Assembly (NCBI GenBank): GCA_044232905.1
Contig: JBIIKZ010000001.1
Location: forward strand, 186,001 to 250,000
From: CANHVK01 sp044232905
GTDB taxonomy: Bacteria; Bacteroidota; Bacteroidia; Flavobacteriales_D; Crocinitomicaceae
Reading direction: 5' to 3'
DNA: 64,000 nt
Shown here: positions 1 through 9,200 of the stretch, piece by piece
How positions within the stretch are numbered: the stretch's first letter is position 1
How the letters are laid out: every line of letters begins with the position of its first letter
Translations under genes and position numbers: made by a program
Notes under the pieces: generated by a model
The model's input: the letters and a program-made list of their open reading frames with translations, nothing else
Told to the model about the DNA's origin: nothing
The model's database searches: none

Positions 1-276
1 ACGAAACGTATACTTATTTTCTACAAAAATTTGCACTTCATTTTCATCACTGTTGGAAAATCTATCCGGTACAAGGCGTGAAGCAACGATGGCTTTGTGA
101 GGAGAAAATACGAGTAATACATCCATAATTGTCAATAGCACAAGAATGAACAATAATGCCCAGGAAAAGGTATATAAGACCGGGAAAAAATAAGAAAACA
201 CAAACACCGTAATTATACCTAATAAGGCATAAAAAAACGTGGCGTGTATAAAAAGTGCTTTAAAAAATTTCTTCAC
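1..276 (-). CDS. DUF58 domain protein, N-terminal part (cut by window edge)
   Basis: The reverse strand is open from a GTG at 276-274 to the window edge, giving 92 residues that begin VKKFFKALFIHATFFYALLG. Two hydrophobic segments (about residues 5-32 and 36-55) are followed by a soluble stretch with VPDRFSNSDENEVQIFVENKY, the usual start of DUF58 proteins. It lies 11 bases after the MoxR stop on the same strand, and MoxR plus DUF58 is a standard pair. DUF58 proteins carry a vWA-like domain, and their exact role in Bacteroidota is unsettled. No ATG start fits as well, so GTG is chosen. The 3' part is outside the window. Confidence 0.72.
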   Translation of the reverse strand, partial: MKKFFKALFIHATFFYALLGIITVFVFSYFFPVLYTFSWALLFILVLLTIMDVLLVFSPHKAIVASRLVPDRFSNSDENEVQIFVENKYTFR

Positions 277-287
277 AGGTATCCGAA

Positions 288-1274
288 TTATCTAGGAATT
301 TCGATTGTGTCTAATATTTGTTGAATGATGTCGTTGGATGTCATCCCTTCCATTTCTCGTTCAGGAGCAACCACTACCCGATGATTCAATACAGGAATTG
401 CCACCTCTTTAATATCTTCAGGAGTAACAAAATCTCTACCTCTTAAAATCGCTAAACCTTTGGAAGCATTCAAAATAGCAATCGATGCTCTTGGGGAAGC
501 GCCCATGTATAAAAAGGAATTTTCGCGTGTTTGAATACTAATTTTAGCGATGTATTCAATCAATTTGGATTCAACAACAATTAGTTTTGTTAGTTGTTGA
601 AAATCAAGGATATGTTGTTTCGAAATAGAAGCAGAAATATGCGCGATTTTATCTTTATTTTGCAAATTATGTTCTCTCTGTAACAATTCCACTTCTTGCG
701 AAGCAGTTGGATATTCCAATTGTATTTTAAATAGAAAACGATCTAATTGTGCTTCAGGCAAACGATATGTACCTTCTTGTTCGATTGGATTTTGGGTAGC
801 AAAAACTAAAAACGGTTTATCCAAAATAAAGGTATGGTTGTCAATGGTAATTTGACGCTCTTCCATTACTTCAAATAATGCCGCTTGTGTTTTAGCAGGT
901 GCTCGGTTAATTTCATCAATCAAAACGAGATTAGAAAAAATCGGTCCTTTTTTAAATTCAAATTCTGATTTTTTTAAATCAAAAATGGACGAACCTAAAA
1001 TATCCGATGGCATTAAATCTGGCGTAAACTGAATTCGATTGAAATCTAAATCCAGGGTTTTAGCAAGTAATTTTGCCGTTAAGGTTTTTGCTACACCTGG
1101 CACTCCTTCGATAAGTACGTGACCATTAGACAAGATTGCAACTAATAGAAATTCAATCATTTTTTCTTGTCCAACAATAATTTGTCCAACATCTTCTTTC
1201 ACTTTTGCGAAAGACGCTAAGATTGGTTGGATATCGATTCTATTTTCAAAATTGATTTCGTTATTTTCCATCAT
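288..1274 (-). CDS. MoxR-family AAA+ ATPase
   Basis: A 328-residue cytoplasmic AAA+ ATPase of the MoxR class, thought to act as a chaperone that matures partner proteins, often the DUF58/vWA proteins encoded next to it. Walker A is GVPGVAKT (residues 57-64) and Walker B LVLIDE (116-121), followed by NRAPAKTQAALFEVMEE, which is diagnostic for MoxR; the sensor region has ATQNPIEQEGTYRLPEAQLDRF. Length is normal for the family. The start is MMENN or the second Met. Its first 14 bases overlap the end of the upstream DUF4350 gene and DUF58 follows after 11 bases, so it sits inside a minus-strand operon (4926 to 1). Confidence 0.92.
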   Translation of the reverse strand: MMENNEINFENRIDIQPILASFAKVKEDVGQIIVGQEKMIEFLLVAILSNGHVLIEGVPGVAKTLTAKLLAKTLDLDFNRIQFTPDLMPSDILGSSIFDLKKSEFEFKKGPIFSNLVLIDEINRAPAKTQAALFEVMEERQITIDNHTFILDKPFLVFATQNPIEQEGTYRLPEAQLDRFLFKIQLEYPTASQEVELLQREHNLQNKDKIAHISASISKQHILDFQQLTKLIVVESKLIEYIAKISIQTRENSFLYMGASPRASIAILNASKGLAILRGRDFVTPEDIKEVAIPVLNHRVVVAPEREMEGMTSNDIIQQILDTIEIPR

Positions 1275-2442
1275 GTATTAATTTTTCGATTGCTTTATTT
1301 AGTTGAATTAAATCATTTTCCGTTTTTCTTCCCGGTTTTTTATTTTTCTCGAGAAGGTATACGAATGTTTGCACATCTTCGGGATTCACCTTTAGTTTAA
1401 CCGCCACGTGTTGTACAAATTTTTCATCTAAGGTATGGGTATTTATAAAATAATCGTGGCGTAATTTCTCTAAAATGTATGTGCAATTCTTTTGTATAAT
1501 ATCTTGAAAATCTTTTTCTTGAAAATATAAATTACCAATTGTTCGCACAAACTCTACCGTTGTATTCACAACTGGTTTCACGATTGGAATATGTCTTTGA
1601 CGACGTTTCGAATTAAAGAGTAAAAACACAGCAATCCCGAGTAAAAAAATATACCAAGCCCATCGTAATGCTGGTTCAGAAACAATATACCTTACTAAGG
1701 TAGATGCCTCCGCAGAATTGTTTATCCAATACACCTTTGGAGTTTGCACATAACTAAGTACTTCTTCCGCTAGACGATAGTTTTTTTTGTGGAGTAAATA
1801 ATAATTCGTGAATATAAGTGGCTGCGTATGTATAAACACAAATCCCTTACCATGTTTAATACGAATAAAATTAATTTCAGAAGTATTATTGAGTTCCATC
1901 GTTCCCAAAATGGTAGTCGATGCGCTATCTATTTCGGAGATATAAATGTCGGTAGTACCTCTGAAATATTTATACTGTAACGTGTCTATTTTTTTATTGG
2001 CTAGCGCCATCTTCAAACGCGTTTCTACCAGGTAATTATCTTGCAGTTTAAACTTTAACTCTTTTTGTAGTTTTGGATTAATTTGTTCAGAGGACAAAAA
2101 TAAATTATTGCCCTGAGCTACAAAATTTAATACTGCTTTTTCAGACACCTGGTCAAACGCATGAGCGCCTGAAATAGAAACAATTGTCGTATTTTTCTCC
2201 GTAAAGACTTCACTTTGGTGATTAAAGAGTTCGTAGGCTGTTTTTTTCGATGCTACAAAATCGCGTTTTTTGAAAAAATCGGCTATCTCATTGTCGAAAA
2301 TATATAGACCAAATGGCATTTTATCGGAAGTATCAAACGACCTTTCCCAAGAAATTTTCAAGGGTTTGGAAGAATCATTTACGAGCAGTAAAACAAGTAA
2401 AAGGACAATGAAAAAAGCATATATTTTTACAGATCTATCCAT
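1261..2442 (-). CDS. DUF4350-type membrane protein
   Basis: A 393-residue protein with an N-terminal membrane helix (residues 9-21), a long extracytoplasmic domain and a second helix (about 261-276, WAWYIFLLGIAVFLLF), then a basic cytoplasmic tail of about 115 residues. The FDNEIADFF and SGAHAFDQVSEKAVLNFVAQGNNLFLSSEQ segments look like the DUF4350 glutamine-amidotransferase-like fold, which usually lacks catalytic residues. DUF4350 genes accompany MoxR, DUF58 and DUF4129, as here. It overlaps the DUF4129 gene by 8 bases and MoxR by 14, implying coupled translation. Function is unknown; assembly of an envelope complex with MoxR is an inference. Confidence 0.75.
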   Translation of the reverse strand: MDRSVKIYAFFIVLLLVLLLVNDSSKPLKISWERSFDTSDKMPFGLYIFDNEIADFFKKRDFVASKKTAYELFNHQSEVFTEKNTTIVSISGAHAFDQVSEKAVLNFVAQGNNLFLSSEQINPKLQKELKFKLQDNYLVETRLKMALANKKIDTLQYKYFRGTTDIYISEIDSASTTILGTMELNNTSEINFIRIKHGKGFVFIHTQPLIFTNYYLLHKKNYRLAEEVLSYVQTPKVYWINNSAEASTLVRYIVSEPALRWAWYIFLLGIAVFLLFNSKRRQRHIPIVKPVVNTTVEFVRTIGNLYFQEKDFQDIIQKNCTYILEKLRHDYFINTHTLDEKFVQHVAVKLKVNPEDVQTFVYLLEKNKKPGRKTENDLIQLNKAIEKLIHDGK

Positions 2443-3067
2443 GATGATTTGGTTTTACGATGTGTAAAAATGCAGTTCTTGCCTGTTGAAATACCGCATC
2501 ACTGATTTCAAAATCCCCATACCAAATATGGTTGTAGAGATAGGATAACTTTTCAAATTGTTGTTTATGTTCCTTCGATTGAATCTCGTAATAATAATCC
2601 CGATTTGTTTTTTGATGGTTCCAAACGATAATGTTTTTATCTGAATAAAATTTTAATAACCATAAATAATGATAGCGGATACATAAACGCGTATCATTAG
2701 CAGCCAATGCTTCTTGAATTAAGGTTTCAAAATTAACGGAATGAATATTTTCAATTGCTTCTGTTTGGTAGGAAATCTTTTTTGCTGCTCTTTTAAAAAA
2801 CCCAACCCCTTCTCCTTTAACAAGCGATTTAATCAGTAAAAAAAGTACAATTCCAATAAGTATAAAAGCGATAAACTTCAACCAAAGATTCACATCCTGC
2901 GCGTTAACATCTAATGGATTAAGGTTAAATATTTTCTGAATCAAGCGCGATAACCAACTTACAAAATTATCCCAAGCAGAAGTATCTATTACCTTTTCCT
3001 TGTAATCAAATTCTTCCGAAACATATTTTTCCTGAAAATGGGGTGAAAAATGAAGTTGTTTACGCAT
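2435..3067 (-). CDS. DUF4129-type membrane protein
   Basis: A 210-residue protein with one clear membrane helix (about 62-80, WLKFIAFILIGIVLFLLIK) between an N-terminal extracytoplasmic segment and a C-terminal soluble domain. The C-terminal domain has IRYHYLWLLKFYSDKN and KTNRDYYYEI (about 128-165), the pattern of DUF4129 (an RYxYL helix followed by KTNxxY). In other organisms DUF4129 is found with transglutaminase-like and MoxR/DUF58 proteins. Here it overlaps the DUF4350 gene by 8 bases and starts one base after the stop of the upstream membrane-protein gene. No enzymatic motif is visible. Confidence 0.75.
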   Translation of the reverse strand: MRKQLHFSPHFQEKYVSEEFDYKEKVIDTSAWDNFVSWLSRLIQKIFNLNPLDVNAQDVNLWLKFIAFILIGIVLFLLIKSLVKGEGVGFFKRAAKKISYQTEAIENIHSVNFETLIQEALAANDTRLCIRYHYLWLLKFYSDKNIIVWNHQKTNRDYYYEIQSKEHKQQFEKLSYLYNHIWYGDFEISDAVFQQARTAFLHIVKPNHHG

Positions 3068-3068
3068 T

Positions 3069-3941
3069 CTAAGAACCTATTTGATCTATTTCGTTTGCCA
3101 CTTTTATGTTTGTTGCTTTTTGGGTAAAAAACATAATACTAATTGCCGTCAATTGAACTAACATAAAGAACGCATTTATTACCTCCGTATATACTTTAAT
3201 TAACAAATTGGAATTGTTTTCCGTTAAAGATTTTGCCCATGAAAATTCACCCGAACTCGTAGTTATGGAAGCAATATACTCAAAACCAAGTGGTATAAAA
3301 CCAAAAACTGTTCCTAAAAGTGTGGTAATGAGAATCAATGCTAAAAAAGAACCAGCAATAGGCCAAAAATCTTTTTTTAATAATTTATAGCTTACACCTG
3401 TACTTTTCGTTAGTGGCACTTCATGGTACAGATAATTGTAATAACTAAATTGCATCCAAACGAAGAAAAAAGGAATCAAAATTAATAGTGCAGGAATTCC
3501 AATTAAAGTAACTATACATAGTACAATACCGATTAAAAAAAGAAAAATCCAAAGAATCAAATACCCATGAAATTTAATCATTTTGCCCAAAATACTTTTG
3601 TATTCCTTTAAAATTTCAGAGGCATGAATTGGTAAGGTTTTATCTTCTCGATCTACTAATAAGCGCGCGTAAATTGGTGGAAAAGAGAAAACAGTCATGG
3701 AGAATAAATAATACACCAAAGCGAAAAGTCCATACTCCAATAGCATTTTACTAAAATTCCCTGCAAGCAAATCATCCCGAAAACTGCTTAAAAAATAATG
3801 GCCAACAAATGCGTTTATCAGAATAAATACGATGTTAATTAGAAAAAAATTTAAGACATAATTTTTTCCATATAATTTCATGAAATGAAGTGTATCTTGG
3901 ATATAACTTTTGTATCCTCTATCCGAAAAAAGATTAAACAT
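3069..3941 (-). CDS. Polytopic membrane protein, unknown function
   Basis: A 290-residue protein with about five or six hydrophobic segments (near residues 29-52, 72-92, 122-162, 190-215 and 250-275), including VFSFPPIYARLLVDRE and IPALLILIPFFFVW. No catalytic motif is recognised. It overlaps the SpoIIM-like gene by 8 bases and is separated from DUF4129 by one base, so it is co-transcribed with the MoxR cluster. In related Bacteroidota a hypothetical membrane protein often sits here between SpoIIM and DUF4129, which suggests a subunit of the same envelope complex (inference). Confidence 0.7.
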   Translation of the reverse strand: MFNLFSDRGYKSYIQDTLHFMKLYGKNYVLNFFLINIVFILINAFVGHYFLSSFRDDLLAGNFSKMLLEYGLFALVYYLFSMTVFSFPPIYARLLVDREDKTLPIHASEILKEYKSILGKMIKFHGYLILWIFLFLIGIVLCIVTLIGIPALLILIPFFFVWMQFSYYNYLYHEVPLTKSTGVSYKLLKKDFWPIAGSFLALILITTLLGTVFGFIPLGFEYIASITTSSGEFSWAKSLTENNSNLLIKVYTEVINAFFMLVQLTAISIMFFTQKATNIKVANEIDQIGS

Positions 3942-4926
3942 GTTTTAAGGTATTAAAATAAGATTGCATTTTGCGGTGCACTATAAATGGGTAAATTAAA
4001 TAATAAAAGGAAATGATCCCAAGGGTAGAAAAAATAATTAAAAAGCAAGCCCATGTTGGTAATACATTGGAAAATCGCGTAATATACCCTTCTAAAAATC
4101 CTGCTGCTAAGGTAAATGGGAATGTACTTAAGAAAATTTTAAAACTTTTTCGAAACCCTATTTTAAACGATTCAAGCCTAGTGTACGTTCCTGGAAATAA
4201 AATAGCGAAACCCATAACAATTCCACAGGCAGCCTCTATAATCATTCCAAAAATCTCCATCGAACCATGGATCCAAATTCCTTTAACACTTTCCAATAAT
4301 ACACCGCGATCGTAAAAGAAATACTGAAATGAACCGAGCATGATCGTATTCATAAACAGACTATACGCCGAACCAAAGCCGCAAAATATCCCATAGAAAT
4401 AGGATCGAATTCCAACAAAAAGATTATTTATCGTAATTCCAATAAAACTTCCCCAGTTACTACCTGACTTATAAATTGCAACTGCATCTCCTTTTTTAAT
4501 ATTCTCCAGCGTTTGATTCACATAATCATCTCCTAATACGAGTCGGACAAACTGATTATCATATTTAGCCGACAAAATACCCATCCCTAAAAAAAGGAAA
4601 AATAAGATAAAAGTAGCATAGAAATAAGTACGGTATTGATATGCTAATAATGGTACTTCCGTTTTAAAAAAATGTACCAAACGGTTCGAATCCGTACGTT
4701 TAGTTTTATAAATAGATACGTAAATTTGTGTAGCAAGTTGATTGAGATAATTAACAATTTTACTTTTGGGATAATACGTTTGTGCAAAGGATAAATCATT
4801 CATCAATTGAATATAAAGGGTAGAAAGCTCGTCGGATTTGATTGTGGATTTACCTTTATTTTTGGTAAACTTTTCAAATTCAATCCATTTTTCTTTATTT
4901 TGCTTGATAAATGCAACTTCCCTCAT
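3934..4926 (-). CDS. Stage II sporulation protein M-like (DUF95) membrane protein
   Basis: A 330-residue protein with a soluble N-terminal helical region (about 1-100) and five to six membrane segments. The motifs NNLFVGIRSYFYGIFCGFGS and HGSMEIFGMIIEAACG are typical of the SpoIIM/DUF95 family, which in Bacteroidota and other non-sporulating phyla accompanies MoxR, DUF58 and RDD proteins rather than sporulation genes. It is the first gene of the minus-strand operon. The start MREVAF lies only 20 bases from the divergent RDD start, so its promoter must lie within the RDD coding region or in that 20-base gap. The biochemical role is unknown. Confidence 0.82.
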   Translation of the reverse strand: MREVAFIKQNKEKWIEFEKFTKNKGKSTIKSDELSTLYIQLMNDLSFAQTYYPKSKIVNYLNQLATQIYVSIYKTKRTDSNRLVHFFKTEVPLLAYQYRTYFYATFILFFLFLGMGILSAKYDNQFVRLVLGDDYVNQTLENIKKGDAVAIYKSGSNWGSFIGITINNLFVGIRSYFYGIFCGFGSAYSLFMNTIMLGSFQYFFYDRGVLLESVKGIWIHGSMEIFGMIIEAACGIVMGFAILFPGTYTRLESFKIGFRKSFKIFLSTFPFTLAAGFLEGYITRFSNVLPTWACFLIIFSTLGIISFYYLIYPFIVHRKMQSYFNTLKHV

Positions 4927-4946
4927 AGATTATAAAAATAGATAAA

Positions 4947-5693
4947 ATGGCGATATTACCAATAATTACTACGCAGAATGTTACGATAAATATGGAAATA
5001 TCGACTGTAGGAAAACGTATATTGGCTTCGATTATTGATTATGTTGTCAAATTTGCGTATTTGATTGTTGCCTATTACATCGGTGCATTTGCAGGATTAT
5101 TTCAATGGTTTGAAACACAAGATCAATGGTCTGTCGTTGCAACAAATATCTTAATCGGACTCCCATTCATTTTTTACTCGCTTGTCTTAGAAATTGTATT
5201 GGACGGACAAACTATTGGAAAAAAATTAACAAAACTAAAAGTCATAAAAGTAGATGGGTATGAAGCGAGTTTTGGTGACAATGTAATCCGTTGGATGTTT
5301 CGTATAATTGACGTACTTATAAGCTTTGGAATTATCGGCATTATATCCATGTTAGCGAGTAATAAAACACAACGCATTGGAGATATTGCTTCCGGAACCT
5401 GTGTTGTAAGTCTAGAAAAAGATTGGAAGATAAATCAAACCATTTTTAAAGATTTAGAAGAAGAATATACCCCTATTTATCCTTCTGTTATGAAATTGAC
5501 AGATAAAGACTTACATATTATTCAGTCCGTATTGAAAAGTTATTACGAAACCCGAAACATGGAAGATATTTTTAAATTAGCGCGAAAATTAGAAGCGGTA
5601 ATGGGTATAAAACACGAAGAAAAAGTTGCACTTGATTTTGTGGATCGCGTGATGAAAGATTATAATTTCTACACCAAAGATTTAAAAAATTAA
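4947..5693 (+). CDS. RDD family membrane protein
   Basis: A 248-residue protein with an N-terminal RDD domain: GKRILASIIDYVVKFAYLI carries the family's conserved Arg and Asp, and DGQTIGKKLTKLKVIKVDG the loop between helices. There are three to four membrane helices in the first 145 residues, followed by a C-terminal soluble tail of about 100 residues rich in charged residues. It is divergent from the SpoIIM-like gene with a 20-base gap. RDD proteins are found with MoxR/SpoIIM clusters throughout Bacteroidota; transport (for example Na+/H+ antiport) has been suggested for some members but cannot be read from this sequence. Confidence 0.85.
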   Translation: MAILPIITTQNVTINMEISTVGKRILASIIDYVVKFAYLIVAYYIGAFAGLFQWFETQDQWSVVATNILIGLPFIFYSLVLEIVLDGQTIGKKLTKLKVIKVDGYEASFGDNVIRWMFRIIDVLISFGIIGIISMLASNKTQRIGDIASGTCVVSLEKDWKINQTIFKDLEEEYTPIYPSVMKLTDKDLHIIQSVLKSYYETRNMEDIFKLARKLEAVMGIKHEEKVALDFVDRVMKDYNFYTKDLKN

Positions 5694-5729
5694 ACAAAAA
5701 AAAAGAGGCTTACGTGATGTAAACCTCTT
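5694..5729 (-). terminator. Terminator for the DUF805 gene, possibly bidirectional
   Basis: Arms 5703-5713 and 5719-5729 pair over 11 positions with a 5-base loop; the single non-Watson-Crick position is G-U on the minus strand. On the minus strand the hairpin is followed by a run of eight or nine T (complement of 5694-5702), so it best serves the DUF805 gene. On the plus strand it lies 10 bases after the RDD stop but lacks a good T run. Confidence 0.75.
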
Positions 5730-5747
5730 CCTCTAATTTATATTCTA

Positions 5748-6110
5748 TTAAATTACATCCGTTTCTTCTTTTGGATCCAAACCATATTTGTTTTCGCCTA
5801 CTGTACCATTTGAAACAGACAAAACAAATAACCAAATCCACCCAATAATTGGTAATAAAACCAGCAAATACATCCATCCGCTTTTATTTACATCATGTAA
5901 ACGACGTACAAAAACCGCAAGGGAAGGAATAAATACTGCTAGAGAATAAATAATATTTAAAATACTCAAACTTTGATCCACAAATTGCGCAATTAACATT
6001 AAACCTATTGAGATCAATGTATTTATCAATGTAAACATCCAATACTCTGTTCTTCTTGCACGCCCACTAAAATTAGCGTACTGTTTAATAACTTTTAAAT
6101 ACCAATTCAT
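5748..6110 (-). CDS. DUF805 family membrane protein
   Basis: A 120-residue protein with four hydrophobic segments. The opening YANFSGRARRTEYWMF and the later FVRRLHDVNKSGW are hallmarks of DUF805 (FxGRxxRxxYW and RRLHDxxxSGW). These small inner-membrane proteins are widespread and have no established biochemical role. It is a single gene convergent with the RDD gene, bounded by the 5703-5729 hairpin and preceded by a TATATTTG promoter box on the minus strand. Confidence 0.9.
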   Translation of the reverse strand: MNWYLKVIKQYANFSGRARRTEYWMFTLINTLISIGLMLIAQFVDQSLSILNIIYSLAVFIPSLAVFVRRLHDVNKSGWMYLLVLLPIIGWIWLFVLSVSNGTVGENKYGLDPKEETDVI

Positions 6111-6132
6111 ACTTTTTACTTTAAAATTTCTA

Positions 6133-6140
6133 CAAATATA
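6133..6140 (-). promoter_or_regulatory. Putative -7 box (TATATTTG) for DUF805
   Basis: The minus strand reads TATATTTG, an exact match to the Bacteroidota TAnnTTTG element, 22 bases upstream of the DUF805 ATG. No clear -33 TTG element was found. Confidence 0.5.
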
Positions 6141-6205
6141 TAATTATTTTATAATCATGCACTTATGAAATAGTGATTTTTATTTACCGGTTTTCTGATA
6201 AATCT

Positions 6206-6213
6206 TACCTTTG
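6206..6213 (+). promoter_or_regulatory. Putative -7 box (TACCTTTG) for mfd
   Basis: TACCTTTG matches TAnnTTTG exactly and ends 20 bases before the mfd ATG. No convincing -33 element is visible upstream. Confidence 0.5.
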
Positions 6214-6233
6214 TTTACGTGTAAAATAAACTT

Positions 6234-9200
6234 ATGGAACTCAAAACTTTCAGATCTCTTTTTTCGAAACATCCAGCCATTGACGCAACTGCAAATCAAC
6301 TTCAATACAGCGAATCCAAAGTACATTGGAAAGGAGTTGCAAATTCTGCTAGGGCGTTGTTTGCAACACAATTAAGCGCACAAGTTCCAGGACATCATTT
6401 ATTTGTTTTACAAGATAAAGAAGAAGCAGCCTATTTTTTCAACGATGTGGAAAGTCTCTTTCCCGATGAAAAAAACAGTGTTTTTTATCCTGCATCCTAC
6501 CGTAGCGCATATCATTTTGAAGAAACCGATAATGCGAATGTAGTTGCTAGAGCAGAAGTATTAGAGAAAATCAATAATGGTAATAATGCATGGATTGTTA
6601 CCTATCCGCAAGCATTATTTGAAAAAGTTCCAACACAACAAAAACTAAGTGAAAACACCTTAAAAGTTCAAAAAGGACAAAATTATTCGCTCGATTTCAT
6701 GAACGAATTATTACTAGATTATGGCTTTGAACGGGTGGATTTTGTGTACGAACCTGGTCAATTTGCTATTCGTGGAGGGATTTTAGACGTTTTTTCATTT
6801 GCCAATGATTATCCATTTCGGATGGAGTTTTTTGGGGAAGAACTAGAATCCATTCGTACGTTTGATCCGGTAGATCAACTTTCGATTGCAAACCATGATT
6901 TTTTTCATATCGTTCCAAACGTGCAAAAACAATTTATCCAACATGGCTTAGATACGTTTTTAGGTTTTTTAGGTAAAAATGCAACCGTTTGGATTTCCTC
7001 CATGGGAGAAATTATCCATCAATTAGACAAAGAATACGAGAAGGCCGTAAAAGCGTACGACGGTTTAAATCATGCAACTATCAAGCATTCGTTACCCGGA
7101 GAAATATACACCCATAAAACAGAGTGGACACAACAAATACAAGGGTATAATGTCGTAGAATGGGGGCCAGAATTTCATTTTAAAGCAAGTTTTGAAGCCA
7201 GTTTTCAAGTGCATCAACAACCGACATTTAACAAGAATTTTGAAATGTTACGCGACGATTTGATCGCACATAAAAAGGCAGGATTTACCAATTTATTCTT
7301 TTCGAATCAACCAAAACAAATTGATCGACTGTATTCTATTTTTGAAGACATCGGTGGGGAAGTAGAATTTATCCCTATGTCAATTGCTTTGCATGAAGGA
7401 TTTATTCTTCCGGATTTGAAACTCGTTTGTTATACCGATCACCAAGTATTTGAGCGCTACCATCGTTTTAAATTAAAAGAAGGTTTTTCCCAAGCAAAAC
7501 AGGCAATCACCTTAAAAGAGATTTACGATTTACAAAAAGGAGATTATGTAACACATATTGACCATGGTGTTGGACAATTCTCTGGTTTACAAACCATTGA
7601 TGTAAACGGAAAACCCCAAGAAGCCATCCGATTAGTATACAGAGATGGGGATGTATTATACGTCAGTATTCACTCCTTACATCGTATTTCCAAATTTACG
7701 GGGAAAGACGGTATTGCGCCTAAAATGAATAAATTAGGGACGCAAACATGGGCTATTCTTAAAAACAAAACCAAGAAAAAAATCAAAGAAATCGCTTTTG
7801 ATTTGATTCAATTATATGCCAAACGAAAAAGTCAACCAGGATTTGCCTATAGCCCTGATAACTATTTGCAAACGGAGTTGGAGGCTTCCTTTATGTATGA
7901 AGATACACCTGACCAATTAAAAACCACGCAGGCAATCAAAGAGGATATGGAATCAGGTACCCCGATGGATCGTCTGGTATGTGGCGACGTAGGTTTTGGT
8001 AAAACAGAATTAGCGATTCGTGCAGCGTTTAAAGCGGTCTGCGATAGTAAACAAGTGGCAGTATTAGTTCCAACGACGATTCTTTCCCACCAACATTTCC
8101 GCAGTTTTTCCAAACGTTTAGCAGACTTTCCAGTGAAAGTAGATTTCATCAATCGTTTTAAAAGTGCGAAGGAAGTTACCGCAACGCTTAAAAAAGTCGA
8201 AAACGGGGAAATCGACATCTTAATTGGTACCCATAAATTAATCGGTGAGAAAGTAAAGTTTAAAGATTTAGGCTTGATGATCATTGATGAAGAACAAAAG
8301 TTTGGAGTAGCTGTTAAAGACAAATTAAAGACCTTAAAAACTACCGTTGATACATTAACACTAACCGCAACACCAATCCCTAGAACACTGCAGTTCTCTT
8401 TGATGGGAGCACGTGATTTAAGTATCATAAATACCCCTCCTCCAAACAGACAACCGGTATTAACAGAAATAGTTCAATTTAACGAAGAAACTATCCGCGA
8501 TGCCATTGCGTATGAAGTTTCACGCGGAGGACAAGTATATTTTGTGCATAATCGTTTGCAAAACATCAAAGAAGTTGCTGGAATGATTTGTCGCTTGTGT
8601 CCTGGCGTACGTGTAGCAATTGGTCACGGACAAATGGATGGAAAAGCCTTAGAGAAAATCATGTTAGACTTTATTCAAGGCGAATACGATGTGTTACTTG
8701 CAACAACCATTATCGAATCAGGTATCGATATTTCCAACGCGAATACGATTATCATTAATAGCGCACAAAATTTTGGTTTGAGTGACTTGCACCAATTACG
8801 CGGACGTGTAGGTCGATCCAACAAAAAAGCATTTTGTTATTTGATTGCACCAAAGTTTCACGAAATGACCACAGAAGCGCGTAAACGTTTGGAAGCATTG
8901 GTACAATTTTCGGATTTAGGTGCAGGATTTAACATCGCCATGAAGGACTTAGATATTCGTGGTGCTGGAAATTTATTAGGGGGTGAACAAAGTGGTTTTA
9001 TTTCCGATATTGGATTTGAAATGTATCAGAAAATTCTAAACGAAGCGATGGAAGAATTGCGGGAAACAGAATTTAAAGACCTTTACGCAGAACGTACTAC
9101 CGATAACTTTATTCAATTTGTAAAAGATTGTGTGATAGAAACCGATTTAGAAATCAGAATACCAGATGATTACGTAAACAATGTTGCTGAACGCTTAAGT

